From the NCBI GenBank assembly GCA_964017155.1, contig OZ024857.1, positions 32,841,542 through 32,905,541 of the forward strand: a DNA stretch of 64,000 nt, given 5' to 3'. The position numbers and the translations under genes are program-made. Below, piece after piece: positions 1 to 9,775 of the stretch (position 1 is the stretch's first letter; each line of letters begins with the position of its first letter). The notes below the pieces were generated by a model. That model saw only the letters and a program-made list of their open reading frames with translations, was not told the DNA's origin and ran no database searches. This DNA is from Oasisia sp. SBJ-2009 (lineage: Eukaryota; Annelida; Polychaeta; Sabellida; Siboglinidae).

Positions 1-2397
1 GGGAGGTTGGGTGGAGTGGGGAGGTTGGGTGGAGTGCGGAAGTTGGTTCGAGTGCGGAGGTTGTTTGGAATGCGGAGGTTTGGTGAAGTGGGGAGGTTGG
101 GTGAAGTGTGGAGGTTGGGTTGAGTGCGAACTTTGGTTGGAGTGCGGACGTTGGGTGGAGTGGGGAGGTTGGGTGAAGTAGGGAGGTTGGGTGAAGTGGG
201 GAGGTTGGGTGGAGTGGGGAGGTTGGGTGGAGTGGGGAGTTTGGGTGGAGTGGGGAGGTTGGGTGATGTGGGGAGGTTGGGTGAAGTGGGGAGGTTGGGC
301 GGAGTGGGGAGGATGGGTGAAGTGGGGAGGTTGGGTGAAGTGGGGAGGTTGGGTGGAGAGTGGAGGTTGGGTGGAGTGGGGAGGTTCGGTGGAGTGGGGA
401 GGTTGGGTGCTCTGGGGAGGTACGGTGAAGTGGGGAGGTTGGGTGCAGTGATGAGGTTGTTTGGGGTGGGGAGATTGGGTGGAGTGGGGAGGTTCGGTGA
501 AGTGGGGAGGTTGGGTGGAGTGGGGAGGTTGGGTGGAGTGCGGAAGTTGTGTGGAGTGCGGAGGTTGGGTGGAGTTCGGAGGTTGGATGGAGTGCGGAAG
601 TTCGGTGGAGTGCGGAAGTTGGGTGTAGTACGGAAGTTGGGTGGAGTGCGGAGGTTGGGTGGAGTGCGGAAGTTGGTTCGAGTGCGGAGGTTGGGTGGCG
701 TGCGGAGGTTGGTTGGAAGGCGGAGGTTTGGTGAAGTGGGGAGGTTGGGTGGAGTTGGGAGGTTGGGTGAAGTGTGGAGGTTGGGTTGAGTGCGAACTTT
801 GGGTGGAGTATGGAGGTTGGGTGGAGTGGGGAGGTTGGGTGAAGTAGGAAGTTTGGGTGAAATGGGGAGGTTAGGTGGAGTGGGGAGGTTGGGTGGAGTG
901 GGTAGTTTGGGTGGAATGGGGAGGTTGGGTGATGTGGGGAGGTTGGGTGAAGTGGGGAGGTTGGGTGGAGTGGGGAGGTTGTGTGAAGTGGGGAGGTTGG
1001 GTGGAGTGAGGAGGTTGGGTGGAGTGGGGAATTTGAGTGGAGTGGGGAGGTTGGGTGATTTGGGGAGGTTGGGTGCAGTGGGGAGGTTGGGTGATGTGGG
1101 GAGGTTGGGTGAAGTGGGGAGGTTGGGTGAAATGGGGAGGTTGGGTTGAGTGGGAAGGTTATTTGAAGTGGGGAAGTTGTGTGGAGTGCGGAGTGGAGAG
1201 GTGGAGTGGTGTGGTTGGGTGGAGTGCGGAGGTTGGGTGAAGTGGGGAGGTTGGGTGGAGTGGGGAGGTTGAGTGGAGTGAGGAGGTTGGGTGGAGTGGG
1301 GAGTTTGAGTGGAGTGAGGAGGTTGGGTGATTTCGGGAGGTTGGGTGCAGTGCGGAGGTTGGGTGATGTGGAGAGGTTGGGTTGAGTGGGGAGGTTGTAT
1401 GAAGTGGAGAAGTTGTGTGGAGTGCAGAGGTTTATGTGGAGTGCGGATGTTGCATGGAGTGCGGAAGTTGGGTGGAGTGCGGAAGTTGGGTGGAGTGCGG
1501 AGGTTGGGTGAAGTGGGGAGGTTGGGTGGAGTGGGGAGGTTGGGTGGAGGGCGGAGGTTGGGTGGAGTGGTGTGGTTGGGTGGAGTGCGTAGGTTGGGAG
1601 GAGTGGGGAGGTTGGGTGGAGTTGGCAGGTTGGATGGCGTGGGGAGGTTCGGTGGTGTTCGGAGGTTGGGTGGAGCGCGGAGGTTGGGTGGAGCGCGGAA
1701 GTTGCGTGGAGTACGGAAGTTGGGTGGTGTGCGGAAGTTGGGTGGAGTGCGGAAGTTGGCTGGAGTGCTGAGTTTGGGTTGAGAGCAGAGGTTGGGCGGA
1801 GTGCGGAAGTTGGGTGGAGTGCGGATGTTGGGTGGAGTGCGGAAGTTGTTTGGAGTGCGGAGATTGGGTGGAATGCGGAGGTTGGATGGAGTGCGAAGGT
1901 TGGGTGAAGTGGGGAGGTTGGGTGGAGTGGGGAGGTTGGGTGAAGTGGGGAGGTTGGGTGGAGTGAAGAGATTTGGTGAAGTTGGGAGGTTGGGTGAAGT
2001 GGGGAGGATGGGTGAAGTGGGGAGGTTGGGTGAAGTGGGGAGGTTGCGTGGAGTGAGGAGGTTGGGTGGAGTGGGAAGGTTGGGTGGAGTGCGGAAGTTG
2101 TGTGGAGTGCGGAGGTTGGGTGGAGTGCGGAGGTTCGATGGAGTGCGGAAGTTGGGTGGAGTGCGGAAGTTGGGTGTAATGTGGAGGTTGGGTTGAGTGC
2201 GGAAGTTGGTTCGAGTGCGGAGGTTGGGTGGCGTGCGGAGGTTGGTTGGAATGCGGAGGTTTGGTGAAGTGGGGAGGTTGGGTGAAGTAGGGAGGTTGGG
2301 TGAAGTGGGGAGGTTGGGTGGAGTGGGGAGGTTTGGTGGAGTGGGGAGTTTGGGTGGAGTGGGGAGGTTGGGTGATGTGGGGAGGTTGGGTGAAGTG
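1..2397 (+). repeat. Higher-order repeat A, copy 1 (2,397 bp)
   Basis: This is the first copy of a 2,397-bp higher-order repeat, equal to 133 monomers plus 3 bp. The extra 3 bp come from one 20-bp unit at 1181-1200 (+2) and one 19-bp unit containing GGTTTATGTGG near 1428-1440 (+1). The order of variant units is fixed: a block rich in GGGAGG units, then CGGAAG-rich units, the irregular 20-bp unit, a second CGGAAG-rich block and a return to GGGAGG units. The next copy begins at 2398. The left edge is the window start, so the true phase of the HOR is arbitrary. Confidence 0.95.
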
Positions 2398-4794
2398 GGG
2401 AGGTTGGGTGGAGTGGGGAGGTTGGGTGGAGTGCGGAAGTTGGTTCGAGTGCGGAGGTTGTTTGGAATGCGGAGGTTTGGTGAAGTGGGGAGGTTGGGTG
2501 AAGTGTGGAGGTTGGGTTGAGTGCGAACTTTGGTTGGAGTGCGGACGTTGGGTGGAGTGGGGAGGTTGGGTGAAGTAGGGAGGTTGGGTGAAGTGGGGAG
2601 GTTGGGTGGAGTGGGGAGGTTGGGTGGAGTGGGGAGTTTGGGTGGAGTGGGGAGGTTGGGTGATGTGGGGAGGTTGGGTGAAGTGGGGAGGTTGGGCGGA
2701 GTGGGGAGGATGGGTGAAGTGGGGAGGTTGGGTGAAGTGGGGAGGTTGGGTGGAGAGTGGAGGTTGGGTGGAGTGGGGAGGTTCGGTGGAGTGGGGAGGT
2801 TGGGTGCTCTGGGGAGGTACGGTGAAGTGGGGAGGTTGGGTGCAGTGATGAGGTTGTTTGGGGTGGGGAGATTGGGTGGAGTGGGGAGGTTCGGTGAAGT
2901 GGGGAGGTTGGGTGGAGTGGGGAGGTTGGGTGGAGTGCGGAAGTTGTGTGGAGTGCGGAGGTTGGGTGGAGTTCGGAGGTTGGATGGAGTGCGGAAGTTC
3001 GGTGGAGTGCGGAAGTTGGGTGTAGTACGGAAGTTGGGTGGAGTGCGGAGGTTGGGTGGAGTGCGGAAGTTGGTTCGAGTGCGGAGGTTGGGTGGCGTGC
3101 GGAGGTTGGTTGGAAGGCGGAGGTTTGGTGAAGTGGGGAGGTTGGGTGGAGTTGGGAGGTTGGGTGAAGTGTGGAGGTTGGGTTGAGTGCGAACTTTGGG
3201 TGGAGTATGGAGGTTGGGTGGAGTGGGGAGGTTGGGTGAAGTAGGAAGTTTGGGTGAAATGGGGAGGTTAGGTGGAGTGGGGAGGTTGGGTGGAGTGGGT
3301 AGTTTGGGTGGAATGGGGAGGTTGGGTGATGTGGGGAGGTTGGGTGAAGTGGGGAGGTTGGGTGGAGTGGGGAGGTTGTGTGAAGTGGGGAGGTTGGGTG
3401 GAGTGAGGAGGTTGGGTGGAGTGGGGAATTTGAGTGGAGTGGGGAGGTTGGGTGATTTGGGGAGGTTGGGTGCAGTGGGGAGGTTGGGTGATGTGGGGAG
3501 GTTGGGTGAAGTGGGGAGGTTGGGTGAAATGGGGAGGTTGGGTTGAGTGGGAAGGTTATTTGAAGTGGGGAAGTTGTGTGGAGTGCGGAGTGGAGAGGTG
3601 GAGTGGTGTGGTTGGGTGGAGTGCGGAGGTTGGGTGAAGTGGGGAGGTTGGGTGGAGTGGGGAGGTTGAGTGGAGTGAGGAGGTTGGGTGGAGTGGGGAG
3701 TTTGAGTGGAGTGAGGAGGTTGGGTGATTTCGGGAGGTTGGGTGCAGTGCGGAGGTTGGGTGATGTGGAGAGGTTGGGTTGAGTGGGGAGGTTGTATGAA
3801 GTGGAGAAGTTGTGTGGAGTGCAGAGGTTTATGTGGAGTGCGGATGTTGCATGGAGTGCGGAAGTTGGGTGGAGTGCGGAAGTTGGGTGGAGTGCGGAGG
3901 TTGGGTGAAGTGGGGAGGTTGGGTGGAGTGGGGAGGTTGGGTGGAGGGCGGAGGTTGGGTGGAGTGGTGTGGTTGGGTGGAGTGCGTAGGTTGGGAGGAG
4001 TGGGGAGGTTGGGTGGAGTTGGCAGGTTGGATGGCGTGGGGAGGTTCGGTGGTGTTCGGAGGTTGGGTGGAGCGCGGAGGTTGGGTGGAGCGCGGAAGTT
4101 GCGTGGAGTACGGAAGTTGGGTGGTGTGCGGAAGTTGGGTGGAGTGCGGAAGTTGGCTGGAGTGCTGAGTTTGGGTTGAGAGCAGAGGTTGGGCGGAGTG
4201 CGGAAGTTGGGTGGAGTGCGGATGTTGGGTGGAGTGCGGAAGTTGTTTGGAGTGCGGAGATTGGGTGGAATGCGGAGGTTGGATGGAGTGCGAAGGTTGG
4301 GTGAAGTGGGGAGGTTGGGTGGAGTGGGGAGGTTGGGTGAAGTGGGGAGGTTGGGTGGAGTGAAGAGATTTGGTGAAGTTGGGAGGTTGGGTGAAGTGGG
4401 GAGGATGGGTGAAGTGGGGAGGTTGGGTGAAGTGGGGAGGTTGCGTGGAGTGAGGAGGTTGGGTGGAGTGGGAAGGTTGGGTGGAGTGCGGAAGTTGTGT
4501 GGAGTGCGGAGGTTGGGTGGAGTGCGGAGGTTCGATGGAGTGCGGAAGTTGGGTGGAGTGCGGAAGTTGGGTGTAATGTGGAGGTTGGGTTGAGTGCGGA
4601 AGTTGGTTCGAGTGCGGAGGTTGGGTGGCGTGCGGAGGTTGGTTGGAATGCGGAGGTTTGGTGAAGTGGGGAGGTTGGGTGAAGTAGGGAGGTTGGGTGA
4701 AGTGGGGAGGTTGGGTGGAGTGGGGAGGTTTGGTGGAGTGGGGAGTTTGGGTGGAGTGGGGAGGTTGGGTGATGTGGGGAGGTTGGGTGAAGTG
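2398..4794 (+). repeat. Higher-order repeat A, copy 2 (2,397 bp)
   Basis: This copy matches copy 1 at an offset of 2,397 bp along its whole length. Matching continues to 4839, where this side has CGGAAGTTGT and the equivalent point at 2443 has CGGAAGTTGG. Conceptual translations of all equivalent segments of the two copies are the same, so the pair is a very recent tandem duplication or has been recently homogenised. Confidence 0.95.
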
Positions 4795-4839
4795 GGGAGG
4801 TTGGGTGGAGTGGGGAGGTTGGGTGGAGTGCGGAAGTTG

Positions 4840-5149
4840 TGTGGAGTGCGGAGGTTGGGTGGAGTGCGGAAGTTGGTTCGAGTGCGGAGGTTGGGTGGCG
4901 TGCGGAGATTGGTTGGAATGCGGAGGTTTGGTGAAGTGGGGATATTGGGTTGAGTTGGGAGGTTAGGTGAAGTGTGGAGGTTGGGTGGAGTGGGGAGGTT
5001 GGGTGAAGTGGGGAGGTTGGGTGGAGTGAGGAGGTTGGGTAGAGTGGGGAGGTTGGGTGAAGTAGAGAGGTTGGGTGAAGTGGAGAGGTTGGGTGGAGTG
5101 GGGAGGTTGGGTGAAGTGGGGAGGTTGGGTGGAGTGAGGAGGTTGGGTA
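4840..5149 (+). repeat. Junction segment with internal 108-bp (six-unit) duplication
   Basis: This segment links HOR A to HOR B. Between about 4978 and 5175 a block of six monomers (108 bp), marked by a GGTAGAGTG unit and GTAGAGAGG / GTGGAGAGG units, is followed by a second, five-unit copy. The same segment recurs at about 12205-12514, 18598-18907 and 28314-28623 inside larger repeats. That makes it a stable HOR component, not a one-off event. Confidence 0.85.
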
Positions 5150-7462
5150 GAGTGGGGAGGTTGGGTGAAGTGGGGAAGTTTGGTGGAGTGGGGAGGTTGG
5201 GTGAAGGGCGGAGGTTGGGTGTAGGGCGGAGGTTGGGTGGAGTGGGGAGGTTGCTTGGGGTGGGGAGATTGGGTGGAGTGGGGAGGTTCGGTGAAGTGGG
5301 GAGGTTGGGTGGAGTGGGGAGGTTGGGTGGAGTGCGGAAGTTGTGTGGAGTGCGGAGGTTGGGTGGAGTTCGGTGGTTGGATGGAGTGCGGAAGTTGGGT
5401 GGAGTGCGGAAGTTGGGTGTAGTACGGAAGTTGGGTGGAGTGCGGAGGTTGGGTGGAGTGCGGAATTTGGTTCGAGTGGGGAGGTTGGGTGGCGTGAGGA
5501 GGTTGGTTGGAAGGCGGAGGTTTGGTGAAGTGGGGAGGTTGGGTGGAGTTGGGAGGTTGGGTGAAGTGTGGAGGTTGGGTTGAGTGCGAACTTTGGGTGG
5601 AGTGCGGAGGTTGGGTGGAGTGGGGAGGTTGGGTGAAGTAGGAAGGTTGGGTGAAATGGGGAAGTTGGGTGCAGTGGGGAGGTTGGGTGGAGTGGGTTTT
5701 TAGGTGGAGTGGGGAGGTTGGGTGGAGTGGGGAGGTTGAGTGGAGTGAGGAGGTTGGGTGGAGTGGGGAGTTTGAGTGGAGTGAGGAGGTTGGGTGATTT
5801 CGGGAGGTTGGGTGCAGTGCGGAGGTTGGGTGATGTGGAGAGGTTGGGTTGAGTGGGGAGTATGGAGGTTGGGTGGAGTGGGGAGGTTGGGTGAAGTAGG
5901 AAGTTTGGGTGAAATGGGGAGGTTAGGTGGAGTGGGGAGGTTGGGTGGAGTGGGTAGTTTGGGTGGAATGGGGAGGTTGGGTGATGTGGGGAGGTTGGGT
6001 GAAGTGGGGAGGTTGGGTGGAGTGGGGAGGTTGTGTGAAGTGGGGAGGTTGGGTGGAGTGAGGAGGTTGGGTGGAGTGGGGAATTTGAGTGGAGTGGGGA
6101 GGTTGGGTGATTTGGGGAGGTTGGGTGCAGTGGGGAGGTTGGGTGATGTGGGGAGGTTGGGTGAAGTGGGGAGGTTGGGTGAAATGGGGAGGTTGGGTTG
6201 AGTGGGAAGGTTATTTGAAGTGGGGAAGTTGTGTGGAGTGCGGAGTGGAGAGGTGGAGTGGTGTGGTTGGGTGGAGTGCGGAGGTTGGGTGAAGTGGGGA
6301 GGTTGGGTGGAGTGGGGAGGTTGAGTGGAGTGAGGAGGTTGGGTGGAGTGGGGAGTTTGAGTGGAGTGAGGAGGTTGGGTGATTTCGGGAGGTTGGGTGC
6401 AGTGCGGAGGTTGGGTGATGTGGAGAGGTTGGGTTGAGTGGGGAGGTTGTATGAAGTGGAGAAGTTGTGTGGAGTGCAGAGGTTTATGTGGAGTGCGGAT
6501 GTTGCATGGAGTGCGGAAGTTGGGTGGAGTGCGGAAGTTGGGTGGAGTGCGGAGGTTGGGTGAAGTGGGGAGGTTGGGTGGAGTGGGGAGGTTGGGTGGA
6601 GGGCGGAGGTTGGGTGGAGTGGTGTGGTTGGGTGGAGTGCGTAGGTTGGGAGGAGTGGGGAGGTTGGGTGGAGTTGGCAGGTTGGATGGCGTGGGGAGGT
6701 TCGGTGGTGTTCGGAGGTTGGGTGGAGCGCGGAGGTTGGGTGGAGCGCGGAAGTTGCGTGGAGTACGGAAGTTGGGTGGTGTGCGGAAGTTGGGTGGAGT
6801 GCGGAAGTTGGCTGGAGTGCTGAGTTTGGGTTGAGAGCAGAGGTTGGGCGGAGTGCGGAAGTTGGGTGGAGTGCGGATGTTGGGTGGAGTGCGGAAGTTG
6901 TTTGGAGTGCGGAGATTGGGTGGAATGCGGAGGTTGGATGGAGTGCGAAGGTTGGGTGAAGTGGGGAGGTTGGGTGGAGTGGGGAGGTTGGGTGAAGTGG
7001 GGAGGTTGGGTGGAGTGAAGAGATTTGGTGAAGTTGGGAGGTTGGGTGAAGTGGGGAGGATGGGTGAAGTGGGGAGGTTGGGTGAAGTGGGGAGGTTGCG
7101 TGGAGTGAGGAGGTTGGGTGGAGTGGGAAGGTTGGGTGGAGTGCGGAAGTTGTGTGGAGTGCGGAGGTTGGGTGGAGTGCGGAGGTTCGATGGAGTGCGG
7201 AAGTTGGGTGGAGTGCGGAAGTTGGGTGTAATGTGGAGGTTGGGTTGAGTGCGGAAGTTGGTTCGAGTGCGGAGGTTGGGTGGCGTGCGGAGGTTGGTTG
7301 GAATGCGGAGGTTTGGTGAAGTGGGGAGGTTGGGTGAAGTAGGGAGGTTGGGTGAAGTGGGGAGGTTGGGTGGAGTGGGGAGGTTTGGTGGAGTGGGGAG
7401 TTTGGGTGGAGTGGGGAGGTTGGGTGATGTGGGGAGGTTGGGTGAAGTGGGGAGGTTGGGTG
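5150..7462 (+). repeat. Higher-order repeat B, copy 1 (2,313 bp)
   Basis: HOR B has a period of 2,313 bp (128 monomers plus 9 bp). It is a mosaic. The left part (5150-5857) contains CGGAAG units, a GTTCGGTGG unit and the T-rich unit at 5694-5704. From about 5857 to 7462 it is the same sequence as 805-2410 of HOR A (offset 5,052). The switch at about 5857 is out of register and adds 7 bp relative to the monomer phase. Confidence 0.93.
5857..5867 (+). other. Out-of-register recombination junction in HOR B, copy 1
   Basis: A unit beginning GGTTGAGTGGGGAG runs directly into TATGGAGGTTGGG, an extra 7 bp relative to a normal monomer. The left side matches the end of an R-type segment and the right side matches 805 onward of HOR A. 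The shared bases GAG at the join suggest microhomology or slippage. The same join at 8170-8180 was copied with the HOR. Confidence 0.8.
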
Positions 7463-9775
7463 GAGTGGGGAGGTTGGGTGAAGTGGGGAAGTTTGGTGGA
7501 GTGGGGAGGTTGGGTGAAGGGCGGAGGTTGGGTGTAGGGCGGAGGTTGGGTGGAGTGGGGAGGTTGCTTGGGGTGGGGAGATTGGGTGGAGTGGGGAGGT
7601 TCGGTGAAGTGGGGAGGTTGGGTGGAGTGGGGAGGTTGGGTGGAGTGCGGAAGTTGTGTGGAGTGCGGAGGTTGGGTGGAGTTCGGTGGTTGGATGGAGT
7701 GCGGAAGTTGGGTGGAGTGCGGAAGTTGGGTGTAGTACGGAAGTTGGGTGGAGTGCGGAGGTTGGGTGGAGTGCGGAATTTGGTTCGAGTGGGGAGGTTG
7801 GGTGGCGTGAGGAGGTTGGTTGGAAGGCGGAGGTTTGGTGAAGTGGGGAGGTTGGGTGGAGTTGGGAGGTTGGGTGAAGTGTGGAGGTTGGGTTGAGTGC
7901 GAACTTTGGGTGGAGTGCGGAGGTTGGGTGGAGTGGGGAGGTTGGGTGAAGTAGGAAGGTTGGGTGAAATGGGGAAGTTGGGTGCAGTGGGGAGGTTGGG
8001 TGGAGTGGGTTTTTAGGTGGAGTGGGGAGGTTGGGTGGAGTGGGGAGGTTGAGTGGAGTGAGGAGGTTGGGTGGAGTGGGGAGTTTGAGTGGAGTGAGGA
8101 GGTTGGGTGATTTCGGGAGGTTGGGTGCAGTGCGGAGGTTGGGTGATGTGGAGAGGTTGGGTTGAGTGGGGAGTATGGAGGTTGGGTGGAGTGGGGAGGT
8201 TGGGTGAAGTAGGAAGTTTGGGTGAAATGGGGAGGTTAGGTGGAGTGGGGAGGTTGGGTGGAGTGGGTAGTTTGGGTGGAATGGGGAGGTTGGGTGATGT
8301 GGGGAGGTTGGGTGAAGTGGGGAGGTTGGGTGGAGTGGGGAGGTTGTGTGAAGTGGGGAGGTTGGGTGGAGTGAGGAGGTTGGGTGGAGTGGGGAATTTG
8401 AGTGGAGTGGGGAGGTTGGGTGATTTGGGGAGGTTGGGTGCAGTGGGGAGGTTGGGTGATGTGGGGAGGTTGGGTGAAGTGGGGAGGTTGGGTGAAATGG
8501 GGAGGTTGGGTTGAGTGGGAAGGTTATTTGAAGTGGGGAAGTTGTGTGGAGTGCGGAGTGGAGAGGTGGAGTGGTGTGGTTGGGTGGAGTGCGGAGGTTG
8601 GGTGAAGTGGGGAGGTTGGGTGGAGTGGGGAGGTTGAGTGGAGTGAGGAGGTTGGGTGGAGTGGGGAGTTTGAGTGGAGTGAGGAGGTTGGGTGATTTCG
8701 GGAGGTTGGGTGCAGTGCGGAGGTTGGGTGATGTGGAGAGGTTGGGTTGAGTGGGGAGGTTGTATGAAGTGGAGAAGTTGTGTGGAGTGCAGAGGTTTAT
8801 GTGGAGTGCGGATGTTGCATGGAGTGCGGAAGTTGGGTGGAGTGCGGAAGTTGGGTGGAGTGCGGAGGTTGGGTGAAGTGGGGAGGTTGGGTGGAGTGGG
8901 GAGGTTGGGTGGAGGGCGGAGGTTGGGTGGAGTGGTGTGGTTGGGTGGAGTGCGTAGGTTGGGAGGAGTGGGGAGGTTGGGTGGAGTTGGCAGGTTGGAT
9001 GGCGTGGGGAGGTTCGGTGGTGTTCGGAGGTTGGGTGGAGCGCGGAGGTTGGGTGGAGCGCGGAAGTTGCGTGGAGTACGGAAGTTGGGTGGTGTGCGGA
9101 AGTTGGGTGGAGTGCGGAAGTTGGCTGGAGTGCTGAGTTTGGGTTGAGAGCAGAGGTTGGGCGGAGTGCGGAAGTTGGGTGGAGTGCGGATGTTGGGTGG
9201 AGTGCGGAAGTTGTTTGGAGTGCGGAGATTGGGTGGAATGCGGAGGTTGGATGGAGTGCGAAGGTTGGGTGAAGTGGGGAGGTTGGGTGGAGTGGGGAGG
9301 TTGGGTGAAGTGGGGAGGTTGGGTGGAGTGAAGAGATTTGGTGAAGTTGGGAGGTTGGGTGAAGTGGGGAGGATGGGTGAAGTGGGGAGGTTGGGTGAAG
9401 TGGGGAGGTTGCGTGGAGTGAGGAGGTTGGGTGGAGTGGGAAGGTTGGGTGGAGTGCGGAAGTTGTGTGGAGTGCGGAGGTTGGGTGGAGTGCGGAGGTT
9501 CGATGGAGTGCGGAAGTTGGGTGGAGTGCGGAAGTTGGGTGTAATGTGGAGGTTGGGTTGAGTGCGGAAGTTGGTTCGAGTGCGGAGGTTGGGTGGCGTG
9601 CGGAGGTTGGTTGGAATGCGGAGGTTTGGTGAAGTGGGGAGGTTGGGTGAAGTAGGGAGGTTGGGTGAAGTGGGGAGGTTGGGTGGAGTGGGGAGGTTTG
9701 GTGGAGTGGGGAGTTTGGGTGGAGTGGGGAGGTTGGGTGATGTGGGGAGGTTGGGTGAAGTGGGGAGGTTGGGTG
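7463..9775 (+). repeat. Higher-order repeat B, copy 2 (2,313 bp)
   Basis: This is the tandem copy of 5150-7462, including the same out-of-register junction at about 8170 and the T-rich unit at 8007-8017. Identity to copy 1 extends to 9793. After that the array returns to HOR A sequence corresponding to about 2430 onward (offset 7,365). Confidence 0.93.
8170..8180 (+). other. Out-of-register recombination junction in HOR B, copy 2
   Basis: This is the same 7-bp phase-shifting join as at 5857-5867, 2,313 bp downstream. It shows that the junction formed once and was then amplified with HOR B. Confidence 0.8.

Noticed and set aside
124..789. Plus-strand frames reading GRLGGV or GGWVEW repeats as glycine-rich proteins
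   Set aside because: They are bounded by repeat variants such as GGTTGAG that happen to create TGA. They occur in all frames, lack any non-repeat residue stretch, and recur wherever the HOR recurs. No start context or splice signals can be recognised.
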